From NCBI RefSeq assembly GCF_019933155.2, contig NZ_CP082944.1:2358001-2422000 (forward strand): 64,000 bases of DNA, in the 5' to 3' direction. A program made the translations under genes and the position numbers. This DNA comes from Metabacillus dongyingensis. GTDB lineage: Bacteria > Bacillota > Bacilli > Bacillales > Bacillaceae. Each line of letters begins with the position of its first letter. Position 1 is the first letter of the stretch. The notes beneath the pieces are model-generated. The model was not told the origin of the DNA. It did no database searches and saw only the letters and a program-made list of their open reading frames with translations. Below are positions 1 through 9,150 of this stretch, piece by piece.

Positions 1-99
1 CTTTTGTAAAGGATTAATAGAATGTATTCATCTAAAAAGAAGCTTGTTGTTTATGCAATATCTATACAGCAAGTTTATTTTAATATATTTAACAATCAA

Positions 100-133
100 G
101 GCGCTTATCTGATTTAAAGATAAGTGTCTTTTT
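100..133 (+). terminator. Rho-independent terminator of an upstream, off-window gene
   Basis: An 11-bp stem (100-110 with 118-128, two G-U pairs) with a 7-nt loop is followed by a T run. The bases before it show no gene; it probably ends a transcript entering from the left. Confidence 0.5.
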
Positions 134-308
134 AATGAAAAACGATTGTGTTAGTCATATCGATTTGAAATAATTGGTACTAACAAATGGACAGGAGTGT
201 GAAGGATTCGACTTTTTACCTTCTTTATTTAAGGCTGTTTTCTAAAAGATTGTTCTAACTGGATAAAAGAACTAACTACTTGTATTTTATGGTGAAATAT
301 ATAATTGG

Positions 309-346
309 TTCTTATTCAACAAACGGGCAGGATCGTGGAATAAGAA
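309..346. repeat. Dispersed palindromic repeat, family I
   Basis: The ends are a perfect 9-bp inverted pair, TTCTTATTC and GAATAAGAA, around a core with CGGGCAGGAT. It shares the core and the TTC/GAA end logic with about twenty other copies up to 40 kb. Confidence 0.5.
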
Positions 347-379
347 TGGTAAAATGAAAGAAACAAACGAGGTGCGGAT

Positions 380-1020
380 GTGTTTTTAAATAACTATTTC
401 AATGATAATTTTCCTAACCTAAATTTTCGACCACCTTTATTTTATAACTGGGAAATAGGTATACGGTTCGGATTAGGGGTGGAGTGGAATAGAGAATATG
501 ATTACAAAACAGTCCTTATATAAAAGGGGTTTATAATAGGGCTATCACTTTATTTAATTCATTACATTCACCAGACGAGGAAATTTTGGTTGTTATGGAT
601 GTGAATGATTTTGGAGTTGGAATAACCTATAAGCACAAAGGTAGGCTTTTTTCTCCATATGTATTTGAAAAATCAGTCCTATATAAATTAAAGCATATAG
701 AGATACCTTTTATATCTCCAGAAGACAATGAAGATGGAAAGTATAAAACACATAGATTTACTCTTAAATGTAAAGCATCTGATATTAAATACATTCCATT
801 GTTAAAAGCAATATGCAATCAAGATTTAGGTATTCAACCAAGTATTTTTCATATGATATATTTTTTAAATATCAAAAGAAAAACCATTTTTTATGTTTAT
901 GATGACAGGGGTTGTGATTTGCTTGCTGCATTTCCTGAGCCCATACGGGATATTTATAACAAATTCAATCACTGGATATTAAATTACGACAGGGATGAAA
1001 TAGACAAGGTATTTAAATAA
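380..1020 (+). pseudogene. DUF3885 domain protein, frameshifted
   Basis: A reading frame opens at a GTG (380) seven bases behind GAGGTG and runs to a TAA at 521-523. The rest of the same protein continues one frame over to 1020, so the full product would be about 213 residues. The C-terminal part (586-1020) has the YKTHRFTLKCK, SDIKYIPLLKAICNQD and YDDRGCDLLAA segments I associate with the DUF3885 family of Bacillus, a family of unknown function. The join lies in an A-run near 506-509, and one missing A would restore a single frame. Either the gene is inactivated or the base is a sequencing error. An internal ATG at 586 gives a 144-residue fragment only. Confidence 0.75.
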
Positions 1021-1111
1021 GGATTCATCCTTCTTCAAAAAACGGTGGTCATTGCATCAAACTGCGGTTGCACTATGGGCATCTAAGGGATGAGTTACTA
1101 GGAGATAGAAG

Positions 1112-1258
1112 ATGAAAAAAGAACAAAAGAAGCGTCAGGACGGATTTTTTAAAGACATTATAATTGAGATTCGAGATTCAATATTATTTGAATTGATATG
1201 GAATATCATAATTTTTATTCCAAGAATGATGTTTCGCATAATAAAGAATATATTCTAA
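1112..1258 (+). CDS. Small basic membrane-associated protein, 48 aa
   Basis: The frame begins at ATG 1112, eight bases after GGAGA, and encodes 48 residues. The N-terminus is strongly basic and hydrophilic (MKKEQKKRQDGFF). The second half is hydrophobic with interspersed basic residues (IIFIPRMMFRIIK), which suggests a monotopic or single-pass membrane peptide with a cytoplasmic N-terminus. Codon use is like the neighbours. I recall similar very small proteins in other Bacillus genomes but cannot name this one. It lies alone between broken genes, and no function is proposed. Confidence 0.5.
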   Translation: MKKEQKKRQDGFFKDIIIEIRDSILFELIWNIIIFIPRMMFRIIKNIF

Positions 1259-1428
1259 CAATGTGAATTAGTTAGTTCAACACGAACTTATCCAGCTATA
1301 GAAACTACAAGTGTTATTCCGCTAAAGAGGGCTATAAATGAGAAAAATGCATTACTTAAGGAAATGATAAGTGGAATTAGAAAAATGATGATTTATGAAT
1401 CATCCGAAGGCTCCTGCGTTTTCTCTAG

Positions 1429-1581
1429 GACACAATTAATAATGAACTTTGCATTGCAGATCATCACTGTGAAGAATTAGCAGCTGATGAAGAATACTGT
1501 GAGGAGATGGGGATTACAGAACAGGACTGGATATTCATAAGCGATCCAAGTGATGAGTGCCAGGAATTCCAAATTAATTAA
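1429..1581 (+). pseudogene. C-terminal remnant of an unidentified acidic protein
   Basis: A 50-codon open stretch has coding character (ADHHCEELAADEEYCEEMG, then WIFISDPSDECQEFQ) and ends at TAA 1579. It has no start codon or ribosome site, and a TAG lies directly upstream (1426-1428). It is best read as the tail of a lost gene. The family was not recognised. Confidence 0.4.
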
Positions 1582-1592
1582 AAAATAGGACT

Positions 1593-1671
1593 GTTCATCA
1601 TTCGGGGGCGATTGCAGCACCGCGTGATCGCCATTTCATATTGAAAAATCGCGCATAAATTGTTCAATATG
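1593..1671. repeat. Dispersed palindromic repeat, family I, long form
   Basis: The copy contains the family core CGGGGGCGATTGC, then its complementary arm GATCGCC (inner hairpin), followed by a second inverted pair CATATTGAA (1637-1645) and TTCAATATG (1663-1671). Confidence 0.6.
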
Positions 1672-1688
1672 ACGATTGTTTAAAGTGG

Positions 1689-2085
1689 GTGATTATGAGA
1701 TATAAAATTGTAATTAACTCAATAGGAGAGATAATGATGGTGATTCCAGAAGAATTAGACCTAATTTCTGTATTTGGGGCAATTCCACAGAGGAAAGATG
1801 AAACAGATCCTTTTTATTATGATAATTTAACTTTTGTTTTTGAAAATCAATATGAATTATATGAAATAAGCATTTCTCCTTTTTATCACGAATTTTCTTT
1901 AAGTGTTAAGGAATAGAAAACAAATAAAGTAATGTCATATCTTGAATTACTATCTGTTAGTAAAATTGAGATTTGTGAAAATAAAAAGGAAAAATTCAAA
2001 AATTCGTTTGTTTCACGGCAAGTCTGACAGATATATAAGTATAATCGAGATAACTTTAAAACCTAAATATCATTTGATTTTCTGA
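1689..2085 (+). pseudogene. Unidentified small protein gene with in-frame stop and frameshift
   Basis: The gene opens at GTG 1689 (alternative ATG 1695) and reads MIMRYKIVINSIGEIMMVIP onward to a TAG at 1914-1916. The same frame then stays open and protein-like (KTNKVMSYLELLSVSKIEI) to a TGA at 2025. A further piece (SIIEITLKPKYHLIF) follows in another frame, ending at 2085. An ancestral product of about 130 residues is therefore broken at least twice. A 75-residue N-terminal peptide could still be made. The size and isolated setting resemble immunity-type proteins, but no family was identified. Confidence 0.6.
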
Positions 2086-2140
2086 GAACAATACCGTTAT
2101 TCTTTTGTCTAAAACATTGGATTTCAACTGTTGTCCTTTT

Positions 2141-2220
2141 TCCTTATTAAGCTAAAGGGCAGTTTAATTGAAGATGGTTCCCCTTTTTGTTCAAAAATCG
2201 GGCCATATTCTTGAATAAGT
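2141..2220. repeat. Dispersed repeat, type II unit followed by type I unit
   Basis: The first unit reads TTATTAAGC, then AAAGGGCAGTTTAATTGAAG. The second reads TTCAAAAATCGGGCCATATT and then CTTGAATAAG. Its TTCAA/TTGAA ends are inverted. The rest of 2086-2403 holds only the promoter region of vanR. Confidence 0.55.
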
Positions 2221-2403
2221 AAAGGGAATAATAGAAAATAAAAAGAAGCTCTAAATTATTCAATTAACTGCCATGCTAATTAAGATCATGCTGATAAGGC
2301 ATCCCGCCAAAAACAGCGAGGTTTTTTGAAGCGTTCAGCTGCGTATAGTTTAATCATTAGATTATAAATTAACTTAATGCAACTTTATATAGGAGTGGAG
2401 TAG

Positions 2404-3099
2404 ATGAAACGTATTTCGATTTTAATAGCTGATGATGAGGAGGAGATTGCTGATTTGATTGCCATCCATTTAGAAAAAGAAGGATACCATGTCATTAAAG
2501 TATCTGATGGGCAAGAAGCCATTCATGCTATCCAGACTCAGTCGATTGATTTGCTAATTCTAGATATTATGATGCCGAAAATCGATGGATATGAAGTAAC
2601 GCGCCTAATTCGCGAACAATATAATTTGCCTATCATTTTTTTAAGTGCTAAAACATCTGACTTCGATAAAGTCCACGGACTGGTGATTGGAGCCGATGAT
2701 TATATGACAAAACCATTTACCCCGATTGAATTGGTGGCCCGTGTAAATGCGCAGCTTCGGCGCTTTATGAAGTTAAATCAACCCAAGATAGATATTAAAT
2801 CGAGTTTGGAGTTTGGCGGATTTGTGATATCCCCTGAGGAGCGGACCGTTGTTTTATACGGTAAAACCATCGAGCTTACTCCGAAAGAGTTTGCCATTTT
2901 GTATTTACTTGCGAGTCATCCAAAGAAGGTTTATAGTGTTGAAAATATTTTTCAACATGTGTGGGGAGAAGCATACTTTGAAAGTGGCAATACTGTCATG
3001 GTACATATTCGTACGTTGCGGAAAAAACTTGAAGACGGCAAACAGAACCACAAATGGATTAAAACCGTGTGGGGAGTTGGGTATTCCTTCAATGGTTAA
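2404..3099 (+). CDS. vanR: VanR-type OmpR-family response regulator
   Basis: This 231-residue cytoplasmic transcription factor has a receiver domain (about 1-120) and an OmpR-type winged-helix DNA-binding domain (about 135-230). The acidic pair D10-D11, phospho-acceptor D54 in LILDIMMP and conserved K103 in TKPF are all present. ATG 2404 follows GGAGTGGAG. The stop overlaps the start of the kinase gene, and a VanY carboxypeptidase follows, which is the usual order in VanRS-controlled clusters. It presumably activates vanY. Symbol assigned by similarity and context; a generic OmpR regulator is the alternative. Confidence 0.85.
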   Translation: MKRISILIADDEEEIADLIAIHLEKEGYHVIKVSDGQEAIHAIQTQSIDLLILDIMMPKIDGYEVTRLIREQYNLPIIFLSAKTSDFDKVHGLVIGADDYMTKPFTPIELVARVNAQLRRFMKLNQPKIDIKSSLEFGGFVISPEERTVVLYGKTIELTPKEFAILYLLASHPKKVYSVENIFQHVWGEAYFESGNTVMVHIRTLRKKLEDGKQNHKWIKTVWGVGYSFNG

Positions 3100-4204
3100 A
3101 ATGGTACACAGCTTTCGTTCAAAGATGGTGCTATTATTTGGTTTAAGTATGATTTTTTCTGGAATTATAACGTTTATAGTCTTTAAATCACTCCAATTCT
3201 ATTATCAATCGAATGCCCAGTATGGTGACCGACTGGAATATTATCGGAAAATTATGAAACAATTTGGCGACATTAACGTCTTTTTACTACTATTTATCCC
3301 GCTTTCGTTTATGTTCTTTTACTTACTCACGAAGCGATATTCTAGCTATTTTAACGAGATTTCAATCGGAATCCATTATCTCTCTCGGGGAGACTTTTCA
3401 CATCAAATTCAAATCAAGTCAAATGATGAATTTCGAGATATTGCCCATGATATTAATTTGGCAAGTAAAAAATTGAAACAAGCTGTAGAAAGAGGAGATT
3501 TTTCGGAAAGCAGCAAGGATCAGTTGGTCGTCAATTTGGCACATGATTTACGGACACCGCTTACCTCTGTTTTAGGCTATTTGGATTTGGTACTAAAAGA
3601 AGAGAATTTGAAGCAAGAACAGGTTAAACATTTTTTAACGATTGCTTTTACCAAATCTCAGCGTTTAGAACGACTTATAGATGAATTATTCGAAATAACG
3701 AGAATGAACTATGGCAAGCTGCCCGTGAATAAAAAGCGAATTAATTTATCTGACCTGCTCCATCAATTAACGGAAGAGTTGTACCCGCTTTTCGAGAAAA
3801 ACCATTTGATGGCCCGAATGGACATTCCTCCTCATTTACCTTTTGTTGGTGACGGAGAATTGTTAGCACGAGTGTTTGAAAATCTTCTGACCAATGCCAA
3901 TCGTTATGGATACGATGGCCAGTTTGTAGATATTAACGGCTTTATTGATTCAGGAGAAGTGGTTGTTCAGATTGTGAATTATGGAGATAGTATTCCACCG
4001 AATGAACTGCCGCATGTTTTTGATATGTTTTATACCGGTGACAAAGCACGAACTCAACAAGAAGACAGCACAGGTCTTGGCTTGTTCATTGCGAAGAATA
4101 TTGTGGAGCAACATAATGGAACGATTACTGCAGAAAGTAGTTTAATACGTACGATATTTGAGGTTCGTTTACCGCAGGACAGTGTACCAAATAATCAAAC
4201 TTAA
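3092..4204 (+). CDS. vanS: VanS-type sensor histidine kinase
   Basis: This 370-residue membrane kinase has two N-terminal transmembrane segments (about 15-35 and 65-85) with a short external loop, then a HAMP-like linker. The DHp helix carries His151 in NLAHDLRTPLTSVLGYL. The ATPase domain has the N-box NLLTNANRYG and G-boxes DSTGLGLFIAKNI. ATG 3092 overlaps the regulator stop by 8 bp and has GGAG about 12 bases upstream; ATG 3101 is an alternative. It would sense envelope stress or glycopeptide action and phosphorylate the upstream regulator. The small sensor loop fits VanS-like rather than large-sensor kinases. Confidence 0.85.
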   Translation: MVKMVHSFRSKMVLLFGLSMIFSGIITFIVFKSLQFYYQSNAQYGDRLEYYRKIMKQFGDINVFLLLFIPLSFMFFYLLTKRYSSYFNEISIGIHYLSRGDFSHQIQIKSNDEFRDIAHDINLASKKLKQAVERGDFSESSKDQLVVNLAHDLRTPLTSVLGYLDLVLKEENLKQEQVKHFLTIAFTKSQRLERLIDELFEITRMNYGKLPVNKKRINLSDLLHQLTEELYPLFEKNHLMARMDIPPHLPFVGDGELLARVFENLLTNANRYGYDGQFVDINGFIDSGEVVVQIVNYGDSIPPNELPHVFDMFYTGDKARTQQEDSTGLGLFIAKNIVEQHNGTITAESSLIRTIFEVRLPQDSVPNNQT

Positions 4205-4219
4205 TATCCAAGTAAATGA

Positions 4220-4236
4220 TTTAAGAAAAATTTAAT
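4220..4236 (+). promoter_or_regulatory. Possible VanR direct-repeat site upstream of vanY
   Basis: TTTAAG (4220) and TTTAAT (4231) form a direct repeat with an 11-bp period. That is the usual geometry for OmpR-type regulators, and it lies in the 100-bp gap between vanS and vanY. Inference only. Confidence 0.25.
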
Positions 4237-4306
4237 ATTTACCCTACTCTTTTTTTAAATAGTTTCTCCTATTCTAAAGCAAGTAAGATCAAGGAGGAAA
4301 TTGAAA

Positions 4307-5185
4307 ATGAAGACGTGGGGATTTTTATTTTTTTTAATATTGTGTTTGGGATTTGCTATCGGAAATATAACACCGTTGTTTCAAGATAAAGTAGAGTTTC
4401 AAAAAAATGCTCAAAATCATCAAGATAATATAAATTATTTAGGAACTTCTGAACGTATCCAAAACAATGAGATTGCAGAAGATCAGATCTATCAAGGAAA
4501 TCTACTCTTGGTCAACAAGGAATATCCTGTTCACCAAGAGAGTATAAAATCAGATGTCGTAAATTTATTTAAGCATAAAGAATTGATAAAGGGATACGAG
4601 TTACTGAATAGTGATATTAAATTGTCAGAGGATGTCGCACGTAATTTTTCAGAGATGACAACTGCTGCTGAAAAAGAAGGAGTTCGTCATTTTTTAATTA
4701 ATAGTGGCTTTCGAGAATTTGAAGAGCAAAGTGTACTTTACCAAGAAATGGGCTCTGACTATGCCTTGCCAGCAGGTTTTAGCGAACACAATTTGGGTTT
4801 ATCACTTGATGTAGGATCTACTCAAATGAAGATGAGTGAAGCACCAGAAGGAAAGTGGATAGAAGAAAATGCTTGGAAATACGGCTTTATTTTACGCTAT
4901 CCAAAGGATAAAACTGATGTCACAGGAATTCAATATGAACCGTGGCATATCCGCTATGTTGGCTTGCCTCACAGCGCGATTATGAAGGATAAGAATTTAG
5001 CTTTGGAAGAATATTTGGATTATCTAAAAGAAGAAAAGAACATTTCTGCTAGTGTTAACGAGAAAAAATATACTGTTACCTATTACTCCATTTCTCATAG
5101 CAGTCCAATTAAAGTACCAGAGGATCTCTATTATGAGATTTCAGGCAACAATATGGATGGAGTAATTGTGACCGTGCACGAATAA
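4307..5185 (+). CDS. vanY: VanY-type D-alanyl-D-alanine carboxypeptidase (M15B)
   Basis: This 292-residue enzyme has an N-terminal signal anchor (about 3-22) that leaves the catalytic domain outside the membrane. The zinc ligands of the VanY family are visible: H161 and D168 in SEHNLGLSLDVG, and E211/H214 in EPWHIRYVG. It removes the terminal D-Ala from peptidoglycan stem peptides. The ATG at 4307, nine bases after AGGAGG, is preferred over the TTG at 4301, which is too close. No vanH, vanA or vanX homologue is near, so this is a stand-alone VanRS-VanY set of the kind found in environmental Bacillus. It is more likely wall modification than full glycopeptide resistance. Confidence 0.88.
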   Translation: MKTWGFLFFLILCLGFAIGNITPLFQDKVEFQKNAQNHQDNINYLGTSERIQNNEIAEDQIYQGNLLLVNKEYPVHQESIKSDVVNLFKHKELIKGYELLNSDIKLSEDVARNFSEMTTAAEKEGVRHFLINSGFREFEEQSVLYQEMGSDYALPAGFSEHNLGLSLDVGSTQMKMSEAPEGKWIEENAWKYGFILRYPKDKTDVTGIQYEPWHIRYVGLPHSAIMKDKNLALEEYLDYLKEEKNISASVNEKKYTVTYYSISHSSPIKVPEDLYYEISGNNMDGVIVTVHE

Positions 5186-5227
5186 TAAATAGATAAAAAA
5201 GGAACTAAATCGTATTATTTGCTTTAA

Positions 5228-5626
<399 letters not shown>

Positions 5627-5686
5627 AATTACATTTGCTTTTAAATTAATTTAAGAGTGCCATGCTTGAATAACAAGAGTATCGCT

Positions 5687-5828
5687 TTCCTTGTTCAATA
5701 ATCGGCCGCTATTCTTCGATAAGACAACATAAATGATCTTCAACAATCGGGGGCGATTGCTTAACAAAGTGTCGCCTCTTCTTATTGAAGTATAGGGCAG
5801 GATAGTTGAAGAGTGGTTTCAAGAATTC
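5687..5828. repeat. Composite family I repeat, the longest clear copy
   Basis: A short unit (TTCAATAATCGGCCGC ... CGATAAG) is followed by a full unit at 5737-5812. That unit has 8-bp terminal inverted repeats TCTTCAAC and GTTGAAGA, an inner hairpin GGCGAT/GTCGCC, and the type II motif TATTGAAGTATAGGGCAGG. The segment 5701-5775 is nearly repeated at 26627-26699, and the tail GTTGAAGAGTGGTTTCAAG recurs at 25936. Confidence 0.75.
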
Positions 5829-5836
5829 TGTTCAAA

Positions 5837-6332
5837 TTAAGTGGTTTTATTAAAGAGAACTTTATATTTAATGCTCACTAATATCAATATTAGACCCAAA
5901 ATTGTAGTCAAGAAAGGATAACTAAAAGGAAAAAAGAAAATAGGATAGCTGAACCAAGCATCCGTATAATATCCTGCTCCACCAAAATATAAATACTTAA
6001 GTTTTTCTTGTGGAACAAAACCTTCACTATTAGGGAGTTCCTTCTGTCTAGCTCCATTCTTTTGTAGAACAATTAAGAAAGATTGCTTATTCGTTTTCTT
6101 ATTTTCTACAATCCAATAAGAAACGTAATGAGTATATTGATTTAATCCTTCTTGTCCTACTTTAACAGGATAGTTTTTCAGAACCTCTTTAGTTTCATCA
6201 TTGATGGAAATATAAACATCTGCTAAGTTTATAACATAGTCCCAAGGGTCTTTGTATGTTTCTACATAACGGAATTGAAAATATAAATAGAATGATACCT
6301 AAAAATAATCTAATTTTTATTGAAATTTTCAT
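5837..6332 (-). pseudogene. Unidentified membrane protein, frameshifted
   Basis: On the minus strand an ATG at 6332 behind GGAAGG starts MKISIKIRLFLGIILFIF, a typical first transmembrane segment. The frame then breaks near 6280, in a T-run. The next frame continues as a good coding sequence (RYVETYKDPWDYVINLADV, then QKNGARQKELPNSEGFVPQ). It ends in a second hydrophobic helix (FLTTILGLILILV) and stops at 5837. The parent would be about 165 residues with two membrane helices and an extracytoplasmic middle. Family not recognised. Confidence 0.6.
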
Positions 6333-6504
6333 CTATGCCTTCCTTTCTTAAAGTCTCCATATCTTATCAAACCTCCAAAATTTTCTATCTAATTTATCAT
6401 AATTACGACCATTTGTTGCAATCATTTCTTAAATCATGGTTCCATAATTGTAATAGCAGCAGTGTTATTCTTTGCAGATTGTTAGACTAATGCAGATAAG
6501 TGTG

Positions 6505-6522
6505 CCTTACATTCTTGTAAGG
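6505..6522. promoter_or_regulatory. Candidate BceR-type operator
   Basis: CCTTACA and TGTAAGG form a perfect 7-bp inverted repeat with a TTCT spacer, about 70 bp before the response regulator gene. The TTACA-N4-TGTAA core is similar to the inverted repeats I recall for BceR-like regulators, so autoregulation of the module is likely. Confidence 0.45.
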
Positions 6523-6589
6523 TTGGATATGTGTTTTGGATTCACATTTTTTGTATGGCATAATTTTCTAGAGACAAAGGAGTGAGAGG

Positions 6590-7279
6590 ATGCAAAAAGT
6601 ATTAATTATTGAGGATGATCCAAAAATTGCGGAGCACCTTAAATCATATTTGGTTAAATATGGCTACAGTGCCATCTTTACGGAAAATTTCGATGATGTT
6701 ATGGATGAGTTTCATAAGCAGAAACCAGACCTTGTACTATTAGATATTAATCTTCCTAGCTTTGATGGCTATTACTGGTGCAGGCAAATACGGAAGGAGT
6801 CGATCTGTCCAGTTATATTTATTTCCGCACGAGTAGGGGAGATGGACCAGGTGATGGCGCTCGAAAATGGCGGCGATGATTTTATCACAAAGCCGTTTCA
6901 TCCTGAAATTGTGATGGCAAAAATTCGCAGTCAGCTTCGTCGTGCTTACGGGGAATATGCATCACAGGCCCAAGAACGAATTTTAGAGACAGAGGGATTA
7001 AAGCTATTCCCGGAAAGACTGGAATTGTCATTTCGTGATAAAACCGTCCCACTATCAAAAAAAGAAGCAGACATAATCGAAAGTTTACTCGAACGATATC
7101 CTCGTGTTGCCGGTCGTGAAGACTTGCTGGAAAAGCTATGGGATGAACAAGTATATGTGGATGAAAATACGTTAAATGTGAATATTACGAGAGTTCGAAA
7201 AAAATTTGAAGCAGTCGGGATTCCTGGAGCGGTCGAAACAGTGAGGGGTGCAGGCTATCGTTTGAATGTGACATGGTGA
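6590..7279 (+). CDS. BceR-type response regulator
   Basis: This 229-residue OmpR-family regulator has a receiver with D9/D10, phospho-acceptor D52 (LVLLDINLP) and K101 (TKPF). Its C-terminal winged helix includes LWDEQVYVDENTLNVNITR and VRGAGYRL, typical of the BceR/YvcP/YxdJ group. It is followed 14 bp later by an intramembrane-sensing kinase and then a BceAB-type transporter, which is the standard antimicrobial-peptide resistance module. It should activate the transporter genes when the transporter-kinase complex reports peptide flux. Which B. subtilis paralogue it matches cannot be decided by eye. Confidence 0.88.
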   Translation: MQKVLIIEDDPKIAEHLKSYLVKYGYSAIFTENFDDVMDEFHKQKPDLVLLDINLPSFDGYYWCRQIRKESICPVIFISARVGEMDQVMALENGGDDFITKPFHPEIVMAKIRSQLRRAYGEYASQAQERILETEGLKLFPERLELSFRDKTVPLSKKEADIIESLLERYPRVAGREDLLEKLWDEQVYVDENTLNVNITRVRKKFEAVGIPGAVETVRGAGYRLNVTW

Positions 7280-7293
7280 AAGGTTGAAGAAAA

Positions 7294-8295
7294 ATGAAAT
7301 TATTCTTTAAAGAGCATGCATTATTAATTGCCGTACAAATGATCCAATTTTTTCTTATTCTCGGCATCTATTGGCTTGATGGCTATCGTAATCTGTTACC
7401 AGCCCTTTATGCGATCTTTCTCGGTCTTTTCTTTCTCACGGGTTATCTTGCTTACCACTATTTTAGTCGTCGCAGGTATTATTTAAGGCTTACTAACTCA
7501 CTTGAATCCCTTGACGATTCCTTCCAAACAACTGAACATTCCCCCATATCAGAGGCGCTTGATCATCTCTTAAAGGATCAATACAAGCTTTATCAATCAA
7601 AAATAAAAGCATTGGAATCTAAGCAGGATGAACACTTAACGTTTATGGATCAATGGGTCCATCAGATGAAAACACCGCTTTCTGTCATTGAGCTTATCGC
7701 GCAAAATTTGGATGAACCTGACTCATCCAGTATCCGAGAAGAGACAGACCGGATGAAAACAGGCTTAAACACTATTCTCTATATGGCTCGACTTCGGACA
7801 ATCGAACAGGATTTTCATATCAAGCCTGTAAATTTGACTAAAATGGTGAATGAAGTAAATAGTGAAAATAAACGATTCTATATTCGGAACAAGGTGTATC
7901 CGAATTTGCTGCAGCAAAAACAGGATATGATCGTTGAGACGGATGAAAAATGGCTGTTCTTTATCCTTTCACAGCTTATCAATAACGCAGTTAAGTATTC
8001 AAAAGGCAAGAGTCATAAAATTGATCTTGCCATTTATGAAAATGAGGGAGAGGCTGTTTTAGAGGTGAAGGACTATGGCGTAGGGATTCCAGAATCGGAC
8101 AAGCGCCGTGTATTTGACCCTTTTTATACAGGTGAAAATGGACGGAAATTTAGAGAATCAACCGGTATGGGGCTGTATTTAACGAAGGAGGCAGCCGAGC
8201 ATCTTGAACATCGTCTCGAGCTTGAATCAAAGGCTGGAGAGGGTGCAACCTTTCGAATCATTTTTGGAACAACACAAAACCTTACAACGATGTAA
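7294..8295 (+). CDS. BceS-type intramembrane-sensing histidine kinase
   Basis: This 333-residue kinase has two closely spaced transmembrane helices (about 10-29 and 34-56) and almost no external loop, the hallmark of this kinase class. His123 lies in WVHQMKTPLSVIEL. The catalytic domain contains QLINNAVKYSKG, DYGVGIPESDKRRVFDPFYTG and ESTGMGLYLTKEAAEHL. Such kinases do not bind peptide directly; they are controlled by the BceAB transporter encoded downstream. ATG 7294 follows GGTTGAAG. Confidence 0.88.
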   Translation: MKLFFKEHALLIAVQMIQFFLILGIYWLDGYRNLLPALYAIFLGLFFLTGYLAYHYFSRRRYYLRLTNSLESLDDSFQTTEHSPISEALDHLLKDQYKLYQSKIKALESKQDEHLTFMDQWVHQMKTPLSVIELIAQNLDEPDSSSIREETDRMKTGLNTILYMARLRTIEQDFHIKPVNLTKMVNEVNSENKRFYIRNKVYPNLLQQKQDMIVETDEKWLFFILSQLINNAVKYSKGKSHKIDLAIYENEGEAVLEVKDYGVGIPESDKRRVFDPFYTGENGRKFRESTGMGLYLTKEAAEHLEHRLELESKAGEGATFRIIFGTTQNLTTM

Positions 8296-8385
8296 GGAAA
8301 GTGAAAGTAAAATCGATTTTTTGAAGAATGAATAGGAGCTATACTGGTCACAAGTCAAAGGAATTGAATGAAAGGAGAACTTGTG

Positions 8386-9150
8386 ATGCTAAACGTGAAA
8401 CAAGTGAGCAAGGTTTATGAAGGAAAGATCGCCTACCGGGCGTTAACTGATATCGATTTAACGATTGAAGCAGGTGAATTTGTTGGAGTCATGGGTCCAT
8501 CAGGAAGCGGGAAAACAACCTTGCTAAACATGATTGCCACTATTGATGAACAGACAACAGGAGAGATCCTGATCAATGGAAGTAATCCACACAAATTAAA
8601 AAAAGAAGAGCTAGCCAAATTTCGTCGCCGTGAATTAGGCTTTGTCTTCCAGGACTTTAATCTGCTTCATACTTTAACGGTTGAAGAAAATATTGTTCTG
8701 CCGTTAACATTAGACGGAAAAAAAGTGAAGGAAATGAAGGAAAAGGCATATGAAATCGCCGAAAAATTAGGGATTACAGGCATTATGAAAAAACGGACGT
8801 ATGAAATATCCGGCGGGCAAGCGCAAAGAGCAGCTGTTGCAAGAGCGATGATTCATACACCTAAGCTGCTATTAGCGGATGAACCAACAGGAAATCTTGA
8901 TTCCAAGTCTTCAAAGGATGTTATGGAAATGCTTGAATCCATTAATAAAAATGAGAAGACAACCATGATGCTCGTAACACATGATGCGCAAGCAGCGAGC
9001 TATTGTAATCGGGTAGTCTTTATTCGTGACGGAAAGTTCTATTCGGAGATTCACCGTGGTGAAAATCGCCAAGCCTTTTTCCAAAAGATCATTGATACAC
9101 TTTCTTTATTGGGAGGGGATGCGCATGACCTTTCGACAGTTCGCGTTTAA
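8386..9150 (+). CDS. BceA-type ABC transporter ATPase
   Basis: The 254-residue ATPase carries Walker A GPSGSGKTT, the Q-loop in FVFQDFNLL, signature SGGQAQR, Walker B LLLADEPTGNLD and the switch His in LVTHD. ATG 8386 is chosen because AAAGGAG sits ten bases upstream; the earlier ATG (8368) overlaps that ribosome site. The resulting length agrees with B. subtilis BceA. It powers the permease encoded next, with which it overlaps by 26 bp, giving protection against bacitracin- or lantibiotic-like peptides and signalling to the kinase. Confidence 0.9.
   Translation: MLNVKQVSKVYEGKIAYRALTDIDLTIEAGEFVGVMGPSGSGKTTLLNMIATIDEQTTGEILINGSNPHKLKKEELAKFRRRELGFVFQDFNLLHTLTVEENIVLPLTLDGKKVKEMKEKAYEIAEKLGITGIMKKRTYEISGGQAQRAAVARAMIHTPKLLLADEPTGNLDSKSSKDVMEMLESINKNEKTTMMLVTHDAQAASYCNRVVFIRDGKFYSEIHRGENRQAFFQKIIDTLSLLGGDAHDLSTVRV

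Noticed and set aside
2849..3091. Upstream extension of the VanS frame inside vanR
   Set aside because: It overlaps the response regulator in another frame, lacks a ribosome site, and has no kinase features; the kinase starts at 3092.
9026..9124. Upstream extension of the BceB-type frame inside the ATPase gene
   Set aside because: Shadow of the ATPase coding sequence; GGGAGGGG marks the start at 9125.
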